NCBI RefSeq assembly: GCF_022482905.1
Contig: NZ_JAKVOI010000001.1
Coordinates: 2,357,958-2,421,957, forward strand
DNA from: Clostridium sp.
GTDB lineage: Bacteria > Bacillota > Clostridia > Clostridiales > Clostridiaceae
DNA length: 64,000 nt
Reading direction: 5' to 3'
The notes under the pieces were generated by a model, which was not told the DNA's origin, searched no databases, and saw nothing but the letters and a program-made list of their open reading frames with translations. The position numbers and the translations under genes were made by a program. Position 1 is the first letter of the stretch, and the number at the start of each line of letters is the position of its first letter. Shown piece after piece: positions 56,897 through 64,000 of the stretch.

Positions 56897-57697
56897 TTAC
56901 ATACCGCCAATCAATACATCTATTCCATGCTCTTCAATTCTTTTTTTTATTCCATGAACAAGCCCGGTATCGGGAGGTTCCATATCTTTCATGGTATATT
57001 CCCTGTTCAAATATTCGTACTTTCTACTTCCGTATTGATGGAACGGAAGTATATGGACTTCTTTCAAGCCAAGTTCTTCAACAAAATCAATTATTGCATC
57101 TATATTCTTTTTATCCATGTTGTAGCCCGGAATCAGTGGTATACGTGGAATTACCTTCCTATTATGCTCTACCAGAAGTCTCATGTTGCTTTTCACCAAA
57201 TCTATGTCAATACCTATAATATCCCTGGCCTTATACTTATCCATTATTTTGAGATCAAACAATATCAAATCAAGATATTTCGACATTTCCATCAAGACAC
57301 TGCTTTTCCCATAACCGGATGTTTCAATGGCTGTATTTATCGAAAGCTTTTTGAGACATCTGAGAAGTTCAATTGCAAATCTACCTTGCGAAAGTACTTC
57401 GCCACCCGAGAGAGTGACCCCTCCACCGGATGTGTTGTAAAATATACTGTCTTTTTCGACTTCCTCAAGCACTTCAGTAAGTGTCATATACTTTCCAAAA
57501 ATCCTGCCTTTGTTTGCTCCAAATCTTCCTATATTTGCAGTTCCATCAGTTCTTTCTATCTCAAAAGACTGTGACTCCGGATTACAACACCACGGACAGT
57601 GAAGAGAACATCCTTTAAAAAATATAACCGTCCTTATACCGTCCCCATCGTGAAGAGAATACCTTTGAATATTGAATATCAATGCTTTCACAAACAA
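56897..57697 (-). CDS. Glycyl-radical enzyme activating protein without ferredoxin domain
   Basis: Radical SAM activase of 266 residues. Cluster ligands are C30, C34 and C37 (GCSLHCPWC), with IFNIQRYSLHDGDGIRTV before them and GGGVTLSGGEVLSQG as SAM site. The segment that in most non-PFL activases, including the other one in this window, holds two extra [4Fe-4S] clusters is reduced to about 30 residues without the Cys pattern. It sits 12 bp after the PflD-like GRE, so it is its likely partner. The start is a TTG at 57697 (GGA 5 nt upstream), or the GTG at 57691; both are uncertain. Confidence 0.88.
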   Translation of the reverse strand: MFVKALIFNIQRYSLHDGDGIRTVIFFKGCSLHCPWCCNPESQSFEIERTDGTANIGRFGANKGRIFGKYMTLTEVLEEVEKDSIFYNTSGGGVTLSGGEVLSQGRFAIELLRCLKKLSINTAIETSGYGKSSVLMEMSKYLDLILFDLKIMDKYKARDIIGIDIDLVKSNMRLLVEHNRKVIPRIPLIPGYNMDKKNIDAIIDFVEELGLKEVHILPFHQYGSRKYEYLNREYTMKDMEPPDTGLVHGIKKRIEEHGIDVLIGGM

Positions 57698-57709
57698 TCA
57701 CATCCATTC

Positions 57710-60007
57710 CTATAATGCGTGCTCGGTCCTTGCGATTATATCATCCTGAATTTTTTTGTTCAATTCTATAAAGAATGCACTGTAACCTGCAACTCTTACT
57801 ACAAGTCCCTTATAATTTTCAGGATTTTTCTGGGCATCCATCAAAGTTTCCCTTGACATTATATTGAATTGTATATGCTGTATTTTAAGCTTCATGAAGG
57901 ACAGCAAAAAGTCTCCAAATTTTTTAATTCCACCCTCTCCCGCCAGTGCTTTCGGAGAAAATTTTACATTCAAGAGACTGCCGTTCGTTGTAAGATAGTT
58001 GTCAAGCTTGCTTACACTTTTCAGCACGGCAGTAGGTCCAAGAAGATCTCTTCCAACCATGGGCGAAAGTCCTCCGTCAGCAAGCTGGCTGTAGGCTTTT
58101 CTTCCGTCCGGAGTCGCACCTACCGCTTCCCCAAGCGGAATATGGGCCGACACCGTATATGCTCCCGGTATGAATTTTCCACCTCTTGGATTTGAATACT
58201 TCTCAAGCTCCTCTGCATAATACCTCAATATATCCGAGGATATGAAATCCACCTCGTCATTGTCATTTCCATATTTATCGTAATTATTTATGAGCACCTC
58301 CCTCAATTCAGGATAATCCTTTCCTTCAAAGTCGGCATCCAGAGCCTCCACAAGTTCGCTGAAACTCAATTTTTTTTCTTCAAATACAATTTTCTTAAGT
58401 GCATAGAGCGAATCACTCAGATTTGCCTCTCCTATACCCTGAACACCTGAAAAGTTATATCTTGCACCACCTTCAGTTATATCCTTTCCCTTTTCTATGC
58501 AATTGTCTATGAGTGACGAAAGCAGCGGAACAGGTGCAAATTCCCTGTGTCCTATATCTACTATATTTGACCCCTCTGCCACAAGCTTTACATAATGGAC
58601 AATTTTTGACTTTATATCATCTATTATGGAATCAAAAGTTATATTTTCTTTTTTCCTGTTTTCTCTCAGAGAGATTTCCATTATTTTTAAAAAATTGAAC
58701 AAGGCTATGTCATGGAGACCGTAAGTACTTCCAGGTATGGACAGTTCAACGCATCCGACAACAGCATAGTCCCTTGCATCTTCGAGTCTTACCCCTCTGT
58801 TTAAAAATCCAGGTACTATAACTTCATCATTGAATATCTGCGGAATTCCCGTCCCCAGTCTTATAGTTTCACATGTCAGGTTCAGGAACCTTCTTGGGAT
58901 GAGTTCATTGAGCCTTACTGCCAGATTAGGCTGCGGGAGCTTTATATCATGGTAACTTTCCAGGCACAGATACGAAAGTTCATTGACGGCAGATCTTCCA
59001 TTGTAGGTAAGTCCCCCGAGTGCTATTGTATATCCTGTCGGAAATCCTGCAAAATACTTTGCACTGTTTTCACTCCTAACAAGCACAACGTCATTGGTCT
59101 TTATCCACAGGCATTCCAGAAGTTCTTTCAAAAACTCTTTAGGAACACCTCTCTCCACATCTTTTTTGTAGAAATCATACATGTACTGATCAAATCGTCC
59201 TAAAGAAAGCGAACTTGCATTGGATTCATACTGTGCCGCAATGCTTATATACCACAATAGCTGACAGGCCTCATAAAAGCTGCTGGGCTTTTCGCTGGAA
59301 ATTCTTTTTGATATACGTGCTGCTTCCAGAAATTCCTTTTTTCTCTGCGTATCCTTTTCCTGAAAGGCACTTTTTTGTGCAAGTTCTGCATACCTCAGAA
59401 TATGTCTCTGTACAGCTTTGAGTACTATGAATGCTGCCTTATAAAAATCATTGCTATCGTTTTCGTGAATTTTTTTGTCAACTTCGTCTATAATGTATTG
59501 AAGTCCATTCCGGAGCACAAACGGAAAATCCATTATGATGTGTCCCTGTCCCTTGTCCGTCTGATTGAGTGCTATGACATTTTTGTCTACAGCTTCTCTT
59601 ATGGATCCACTTATTCTTGAATTTATAAAATCTTTCATGGACTTGCCCTTCCAGTAGGGGTACAATTGTTCTCTGTATACTTTTTTATCTTTTTCACCTA
59701 TATAAAATCGATCCTGGGGCCTTGAATGGATGGTATCAAGTTCATCATAAATCCAGTAAGGATCCATTTCCGGTGAAACAATTCCGCTTCTCGGCTTTAT
59801 GGTCCTGTTTCCAAGAATAAGTTCTCCAGGTCTGATTGATATTTCAACATTGTCCAGTATATGGGCAGAAGCTTTTGCCCTTCTTATAACGGTAGGCTCT
59901 CCTTCTGTTTTCTCATAGCTTTTCGTATACAAAAGCGCCCTTTCCAAAGAAATTTCTCTTTTCTGACTGAAAAGCTGTTCTTTTAGATCTTCTATTCTCT
60001 GATTCAT
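57710..60007 (-). CDS. pflD: Glycyl radical enzyme, PflD-like; probable 1,5-anhydromannitol-6-phosphate ring-opening lyase
   Basis: Glycyl radical enzyme of 765 residues. The thiyl Cys is C419 in VVGCVELSIPGSTYGLHDIA, with E421 beside it, and the radical glycine is G741 in VVRVAGYSAFF. It follows E. coli PflD as I recall it almost throughout (EISLERALLYTKSYEKTEGE, INQTDKGQGHI-type region ALNQTDKGQGHIIMDFP, YESNASSLSLGRFDQYM). E. coli PflD acts on 1,5-anhydromannitol-6-phosphate to give 1-deoxyfructose-6-phosphate. It has no adjacent Cys-Cys pair, so it is not a pyruvate formate-lyase. GAGGTG precedes the ATG at 60007. First gene of a five-gene operon: activase, FSA aldolase, epimerase and Gfo/Idh follow. 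Confidence 0.87.
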   Translation of the reverse strand: MNQRIEDLKEQLFSQKREISLERALLYTKSYEKTEGEPTVIRRAKASAHILDNVEISIRPGELILGNRTIKPRSGIVSPEMDPYWIYDELDTIHSRPQDRFYIGEKDKKVYREQLYPYWKGKSMKDFINSRISGSIREAVDKNVIALNQTDKGQGHIIMDFPFVLRNGLQYIIDEVDKKIHENDSNDFYKAAFIVLKAVQRHILRYAELAQKSAFQEKDTQRKKEFLEAARISKRISSEKPSSFYEACQLLWYISIAAQYESNASSLSLGRFDQYMYDFYKKDVERGVPKEFLKELLECLWIKTNDVVLVRSENSAKYFAGFPTGYTIALGGLTYNGRSAVNELSYLCLESYHDIKLPQPNLAVRLNELIPRRFLNLTCETIRLGTGIPQIFNDEVIVPGFLNRGVRLEDARDYAVVGCVELSIPGSTYGLHDIALFNFLKIMEISLRENRKKENITFDSIIDDIKSKIVHYVKLVAEGSNIVDIGHREFAPVPLLSSLIDNCIEKGKDITEGGARYNFSGVQGIGEANLSDSLYALKKIVFEEKKLSFSELVEALDADFEGKDYPELREVLINNYDKYGNDNDEVDFISSDILRYYAEELEKYSNPRGGKFIPGAYTVSAHIPLGEAVGATPDGRKAYSQLADGGLSPMVGRDLLGPTAVLKSVSKLDNYLTTNGSLLNVKFSPKALAGEGGIKKFGDFLLSFMKLKIQHIQFNIMSRETLMDAQKNPENYKGLVVRVAGYSAFFIELNKKIQDDIIARTEHAL

Positions 60008-60044
60008 TACGCATTCACCTCGAATCCTGTTTTTATATTGTTTA

Positions 60045-60118
60045 TTATTGTTTTATCTTTATTATTATTGTACTACTAAATAATATACATTTCAATAGAA
60101 TACTTTTTATTGTTTTAT
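60045..60118. promoter_or_regulatory. Promoter and direct-repeat operators between pflD-like operon and second DeoR gene
   Basis: The minus promoter is TTGAAA (60090-60095), 17-nt spacer, TACAAT (60067-60072). Perfect direct repeats TTATTGTTTTAT lie at 60045-60056 and 60107-60118, flanking it on both sides 62 bp apart. A plus-strand TATAAT at 60134-60139 may serve the DeoR gene. The repeats are candidate DeoR sites. Confidence 0.55.
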
Positions 60119-60181
60119 ATTGTTAAAATGGTATATAATAATTATTGATGTACAATAGTATCTCTCAAAAGGATGATCAAT

Positions 60182-60946
60182 ATGTTTATTGAAGAAAGAC
60201 ACAATGAAATACTCAGCATTTTAAATACCGAAGGCAAGGTCGTAGTAAATGACCTGAGTCAAAAGTTCAATGTTACCAAGGACTGCATCAGAAAAGACCT
60301 TAAAACACTGGAAAATAAAAATTTACTGAAAAGAACATACGGTGGCGCTGTATCCATACGAAAATCAGCCCATTACAAAAAAATAGATGCAAGGAAAGAT
60401 TTCAATGTGGAATCCAAATCCACAATTGCGAAGAAGTGTTTTGACATTATAGAAGATGGAGAAACTATATTTCTGGATATATCCACTACAAATATACTGC
60501 TTGCAAAGCTTATTTCAAAATCCGACAAAAAATTGACTGTAGTAACAAATATGCTTGATATAATGTCAATTATAAACAATGAAAAAAACTGCATCAAGAT
60601 TGTTTGTCCCGGAGGTATAATCTGTAAAGATCTAAATGGATTCACAGGATCCATGACCATAGAAAATATATCAAATTATAGATTTTCCAAAGCCTTTATC
60701 GGAAGCTGCGGAGTAAATATATTTGAAAAAAGCGTAACTACCTTTGATTTTGAAGACGGCAACACAAAAAAAGCAATAATAAGAAACAGTAAAATCGTTT
60801 ACCTCGTAATGGAAAACAGAAAATTCTACTTTGACGGCAGCTTCAAGTTCGCTTCCCTCAAAGATATAAATGCAATAATAACAGAAGGCCTTCCAGACAA
60901 AAACATAGCCGACGTACTGGAAAAAACAAATACTAAACTCATTTGA
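60182..60946 (+). CDS. DeoR family transcriptional regulator (second)
   Basis: Regulator of 254 residues starting MFIEERHNEILSILNTEGKV, with HTH VVVNDLSQKFNVTKDCIRKDLKTLENKN and the DeoR effector domain (ETIFLDISTTNILLAKL, VVTNMLDIMSI, CPGGIICKDLNGFTG). I use the ATG at 60182, 8 nt after AAGGA; the frame opens nine bases earlier at an ATG that overlaps that site. It is divergent from the PflD-like operon and separate in sequence from the first DeoR, so each GRE arm has its own regulator. Confidence 0.92.
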   Translation: MFIEERHNEILSILNTEGKVVVNDLSQKFNVTKDCIRKDLKTLENKNLLKRTYGGAVSIRKSAHYKKIDARKDFNVESKSTIAKKCFDIIEDGETIFLDISTTNILLAKLISKSDKKLTVVTNMLDIMSIINNEKNCIKIVCPGGIICKDLNGFTGSMTIENISNYRFSKAFIGSCGVNIFEKSVTTFDFEDGNTKKAIIRNSKIVYLVMENRKFYFDGSFKFASLKDINAIITEGLPDKNIADVLEKTNTKLI

Positions 60947-61252
60947 TTACAGGCATGACTTTACTTTTTTTAAAATTTCATCACCTCTTCTAACAATTTC
61001 GTTGCTTGAAAATCTGAATATAATTTTGCCCTTGAATCTATCCATGCCTTTTATTTCCACATCATTTGTCAGTATAACAGCATCTGAGTCCTTTACATCC
61101 TTAAGTTTTATGCTGTTTTCAATACCCATTGCTCCCTGTGTTTCCACTTTTATATCTATACCATTTGCCCCGGCATATCTCTCCAATACTTCTGCAGCTA
61201 TATAAGTATGTGCAACCCCTGTCACACAGGCAGTTACCGCCACTATTTTCAT
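60947..61252 (-). CDS. PTS fructose-type IIB component, orphan
   Basis: Small IIB protein of 101 residues like E. coli FrwB/FrwD or the IIB domain of FruA. The phosphorylated Cys is C9 in VAVTACVTGVAHTYIAAEVL, and KVETQGAMGIENS is conserved. No fructose-type IIC or separate IIA lies in the window. The adjacent BglG-type regulator has its own EIIA domain. The stop codon abuts that of the second DeoR gene. It may be a regulatory phosphocarrier signalling to the divergent regulator, or a remnant of a lost Frw-like PTS. Confidence 0.88.
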   Translation of the reverse strand: MKIVAVTACVTGVAHTYIAAEVLERYAGANGIDIKVETQGAMGIENSIKLKDVKDSDAVILTNDVEIKGMDRFKGKIIFRFSSNEIVRRGDEILKKVKSCL

Positions 61253-61363
61253 TACAAATCCTCCCCCTGAATTTTACAACATAATTATAATTTATAAAAA
61301 GACATTTTACAACAATTATATTCATATATGATATAATTGAAATTGTGTGAGGAGGTGCTTTAT

Positions 61364-63370
61364 ATGAACGCAAAAGATGAAAACAAAAACAAGCTCGTAC
61401 TTATGCTCCTTGAAAGCAAAGGACCCGTTACACTCAAGACAATTGCTTCAAAACTCAATGTAAGTGAAAAAACAGTGAGAAATTATCTGAATGAGCTTCA
61501 GAATAATTTTGATAAAACGGGAATTTCCCTTGTAAAAAAACCTGGGGTTGGAATATACCTCAATATAGACGATAAAAGGAAATCAGCTTTTAAAGAAAAT
61601 TTCAGTTTGGAAAGCAATACTCCCTACTCAACAGAATACAGGCAGAAATACATATTGAAAACTCTGTTTAAGAACAGGTACACCTATACAATACAATTAC
61701 TTGCAGATGATCTCTACTGCAGTAAAAATACAATTATAAACGATCTCAAGTATGTTGAGAAATGGCTTAAAAACCACGGATTAAATTTAAAGAAAAAACA
61801 AAGCCAGGGACTGTGGATTGAGGGAGATGAAAATACATTCAGGAATTCAATGATGAGTTTATTTTCCGAAATAAGTCCCGGTTTGTCTCAAGATTCAAAA
61901 ACATCTGAAAGCAACATGGGTAAAAAGCTTGATTATAGAATAGATACCGTAAATTATAAAAGGATAAGAGAATTCTTTCCAAACTTCGATATTATAAAAG
62001 TTCAGAACATAATTCAAAAATCAGAGGAAAGGCTGGGATATTGTTTTACGGATCAAGCCTTTATAAACCTGATTGTACACATTGCAATAACTCTTGAAAG
62101 AGCAAAATTCAATAAAAAAATCGACATGGAGCATGACTATTTTAAAAATATAAAAATAAATAAGGAATATGAAATTGCGAAGTGGGTCGTGAATGAATTG
62201 AACAGAGAATTTGATCTGAAGATACCGGAAGAAGAAAGCGCCTATATATGTCTTCACATGCTCGGTGCAAAAATACAGCACAATATATATCCTGGCAATT
62301 TGAATGAGATAATCAGCTCAAAAAAGGAAATAAATGTTGAAATAGCACGAGAAATTATAAATCTTGTAAGCGATATATTGGATGTAGACTTGAGAAATGA
62401 CAAACTTCTTCTGGCTAATCTATCCATTCACCTGAGAACAACCATAATAAGGCTCAAGTATAAACTTCAACTCAGGAACCCTCTCCTTAAAAAAATAAAA
62501 AATGAATATTTAAGCATATTTGGTGCTACATATTCCTGCAGTATCATATTTGAAAAAAGACTTGGGATAGCAATAAATGAAGACGAAATCGGATATATAT
62601 GCCTTCATATCGCAGCTGCAATAGAAAGATTAAATGACAAGATAAAGGTTGTAGTAATCTGTTCCAGCGGCATAGGTACATCACAGATAATAGCAACAAG
62701 ATTGAAAAAGAACTTTCCCCAGATGGATGTAACCGGTATACTCCCATTAAGATATCTTACAGATGATATAATCGACAACAATGATCTCATTGTAAGTACT
62801 GTACCTATGGAAATACAAAATAAAAAAATCATATACACTGGTACGTTTCTTGATGAAACAGATATAGAAAAAATAAAAAATCATATTGAAGGCACAATCC
62901 ATAGTTATGGACAGATTCAAAACAGCAGTTTTCAAAACATAATATCATATGATTATTGCTTTATTGATGATGGTTCCTCCTCCTACCTTGATACAATAAA
63001 AAAATATGCCGACATAATGGAGAAAAATAATATAGGCAGAGAGGGCTTTTCTGCTAATATATTATCAAGAGAACAAATATCATCCACAATAATCGGCAAG
63101 GGGATAGCAATACCCCACTCAAATGAGAAATTTATTTTATCTCCAAAAATATGCATAATAAAATTAAATACTCCGGTTGTCTGGAAAGATGAATATATAG
63201 ATCTTATCTTCATACTTGCTTTGAAGTTCAAAAATATAAACAATACCAAATTGTTTTTTAAAAACTTTTATTCACTTCTTGACGATGAAAACCTCATCAG
63301 CCAGATCAAACGGTCCACAAGTAAAGAAAAAATACTGTCTTTCTTTTTAAATCTCAATAACAAAAAGTAA
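61364..63370 (+). CDS. BglG/MtlR-type PTS-controlled transcriptional regulator
   Basis: Regulator of 668 residues with domains in order: HTH (VTLKTIASKLNVSEKTVRNYL), a second HTH (LLADDLYCSKNTIINDLKY), PRD1 (LIVHIAIT, YICLHMLG), PRD2 (NLSIHLRTT, GYICLHIAAAIE), an EIIB-Gat-like domain with Cys in VVVICSSGIGTSQI, and a fructose/mannitol EIIA domain with the His in GIAIPHSNEK. Such proteins are DNA-binding activators switched by PTS phosphorylation. The ATG at 61364 follows GGAGGTG at 8 nt; the longer frame from 61337 runs through this site. It is divergent from the orphan IIB gene, its probable partner. Confidence 0.9.
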   Translation: MNAKDENKNKLVLMLLESKGPVTLKTIASKLNVSEKTVRNYLNELQNNFDKTGISLVKKPGVGIYLNIDDKRKSAFKENFSLESNTPYSTEYRQKYILKTLFKNRYTYTIQLLADDLYCSKNTIINDLKYVEKWLKNHGLNLKKKQSQGLWIEGDENTFRNSMMSLFSEISPGLSQDSKTSESNMGKKLDYRIDTVNYKRIREFFPNFDIIKVQNIIQKSEERLGYCFTDQAFINLIVHIAITLERAKFNKKIDMEHDYFKNIKINKEYEIAKWVVNELNREFDLKIPEEESAYICLHMLGAKIQHNIYPGNLNEIISSKKEINVEIAREIINLVSDILDVDLRNDKLLLANLSIHLRTTIIRLKYKLQLRNPLLKKIKNEYLSIFGATYSCSIIFEKRLGIAINEDEIGYICLHIAAAIERLNDKIKVVVICSSGIGTSQIIATRLKKNFPQMDVTGILPLRYLTDDIIDNNDLIVSTVPMEIQNKKIIYTGTFLDETDIEKIKNHIEGTIHSYGQIQNSSFQNIISYDYCFIDDGSSSYLDTIKKYADIMEKNNIGREGFSANILSREQISSTIIGKGIAIPHSNEKFILSPKICIIKLNTPVVWKDEYIDLIFILALKFKNINNTKLFFKNFYSLLDDENLISQIKRSTSKEKILSFFLNLNNKK

Positions 63371-63395
63371 AGCTCCAACAATATGGGAGCTTTAC
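63367..63395 (-). terminator. Terminator after the PHP phosphatase gene
   Basis: A 10-bp stem gtaaagctcc/ggagctttac (63367-63376/63386-63395), followed on minus by CTTTTTGTTA. It overlaps the end of the convergent regulator gene, for which the T-tract side is weaker. Confidence 0.65.
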
Positions 63396-63411
63396 TTCAT
63401 CTGCCAGTACA

Positions 63412-64000
63412 CTATTCTATTTTTATGCATTCAGGTTTTCTATTCTGAAATTTAAAAATATACCTGAAATTCAACATTTTCAACATATCCAAAACCGTAA
63501 AATAATTGTTTGCAATATTGTCGCAGTCATGCGAATCAGAACCTACAGTAATTATTTCCCCACCAAGTTCTCCATATAGTCTTACAGCATCAAAAGATGG
63601 ATAAGGCTCTTTTACTTCATTCCTAAAACCCGAAGTATTGATTTCAATTCCTATTCCTCTGTCAACAGCTTTTTTCAATATACCTGCCATCAATTCTTTA
63701 TAATCTGAAAAGCAGTAATTCCCAAAATCATGATAGGCATATCTCTTCATTAAATCCAAATGCCCTATTACATCTATATCGGAATTACAAACCATCTTAT
63801 AAATTTCTTCAAAATAATCCCTATATATGCGATCTTTTTGTCCACCCTCAATATACAGTCTCAGCTTTAAACTATTTATATTGTGTACGGAACCTATTAT
63901 AAAATCGAGATCCATACCTTCAAGCTTTTCTTTCAAAGAATCCCTGAACAAATGCGGTTCTCCTATTTCAAGTCCTTTTCTGATATTCAGCCTGTTTTCA
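63412..64000 (-). CDS. hisK: PHP-domain histidinol phosphatase, N-terminus outside the window
   Basis: PHP-family phosphoesterase, probably dephosphorylating histidinol phosphate. The gene runs off the window end. The last bases add LNIRKGLEIGEPHLFRDS before the internal TTG at 63951, so that TTG is not the start. Visible motifs are DFIIGSVHNI (metal His), DVIGHLDLMKRY (metal His/Asp), GIEINTSGFR and ITVGSDSHDCDNI (final metal Asp/His), all standard for HisK/HisJ. No other his gene is in view, so a different phosphate ester remains possible. Confidence 0.85.
   Translation of the reverse strand, partial: ENRLNIRKGLEIGEPHLFRDSLKEKLEGMDLDFIIGSVHNINSLKLRLYIEGGQKDRIYRDYFEEIYKMVCNSDIDVIGHLDLMKRYAYHDFGNYCFSDYKELMAGILKKAVDRGIGIEINTSGFRNEVKEPYPSFDAVRLYGELGGEIITVGSDSHDCDNIANNYFTVLDMLKMLNFRYIFKFQNRKPECIKIE

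Noticed and set aside
1-64000. CRISPR arrays, insertion sequences, prophage, rRNA or tRNA genes
   Set aside because: I looked for regularly spaced repeats, transposase or integrase motifs and tRNA-like TTCGA arms with CCA contexts, and saw none I could support.

Overview
The window looks like chromosome from a low-GC, strictly anaerobic Clostridium-type Firmicute. The evidence is AT-rich third codon positions, strong GGAGG ribosome sites, T-box leaders, a lysine riboswitch, desulfoferrodoxin, the [FeFe]-hydrogenase maturase HydE and two oxygen-sensitive glycyl radical enzymes (GREs). No species is claimed. I see no rRNA, tRNA, IS element, prophage or CRISPR array.

Region 1 (1-24 kb) is mostly housekeeping on the minus strand. 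A 5'-truncated iron alcohol dehydrogenase opens the window, followed by trpS, desulfoferrodoxin, a roughly 2860-residue cyclic beta-1,2-glucan synthase-like membrane protein, and lysA and lysC behind a lysine riboswitch. Then come an M18 aminopeptidase, hydE, a HelD-like helicase, ftsH, and proS-pepV behind a T-box. Region 2 (24-31.5 kb) holds an Ldh_2-type dehydrogenase, a chemotaxis receptor, a 2-keto-3-deoxygluconate module (KDG kinase and LacI regulator on minus; IclR regulator and KDPG aldolase on plus) and two small membrane proteins. Region 3 (31.6-44.2 kb) is amino-acid biosynthesis. It contains leuA-C-D-B behind two tandem, nearly identical T-box leaders, an APC permease, and the aromatic operon aroF-tyrA-aroA-aroC-pheA. 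The aromatic operon is preceded by a short ORF extremely rich in Phe and Tyr codons and by a terminator, with a 9-nt pairing that would form an antiterminator. This looks like ribosome-mediated attenuation.

Region 4 (44.8-61.3 kb) is the most interesting part. Two GREs closely resemble E. coli YbiW/PflF and PflD. Around them are two radical-SAM activases, an FSA-type aldolase, a ribulose-phosphate-epimerase homologue, a Gfo/Idh/MocA oxidoreductase, a lactose/cellobiose-type PTS (IIA, IIB, IIC) with a sigma-54 promoter, a LevR-type sigma-54 activator, two DeoR regulators, a fructose-type IIB and a BglG/MtlR-type regulator. In E. coli, YbiW and PflD open the ring of 1,5-anhydroglucitol-6-phosphate and 1,5-anhydromannitol-6-phosphate. 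The shared product, 1-deoxyfructose-6-phosphate, is split by FSA aldolases into glyceraldehyde-3-phosphate and hydroxyacetone. I infer that this locus is a nearly complete anhydrohexitol catabolic island with both arms and its own uptake system. The sigma-54 activator carries an in-frame TAG at codon 13 that separates its DNA-binding domain, so the PTS may be uninduced in this strain.

The window ends inside a PHP-type histidinol phosphatase gene on the minus strand.
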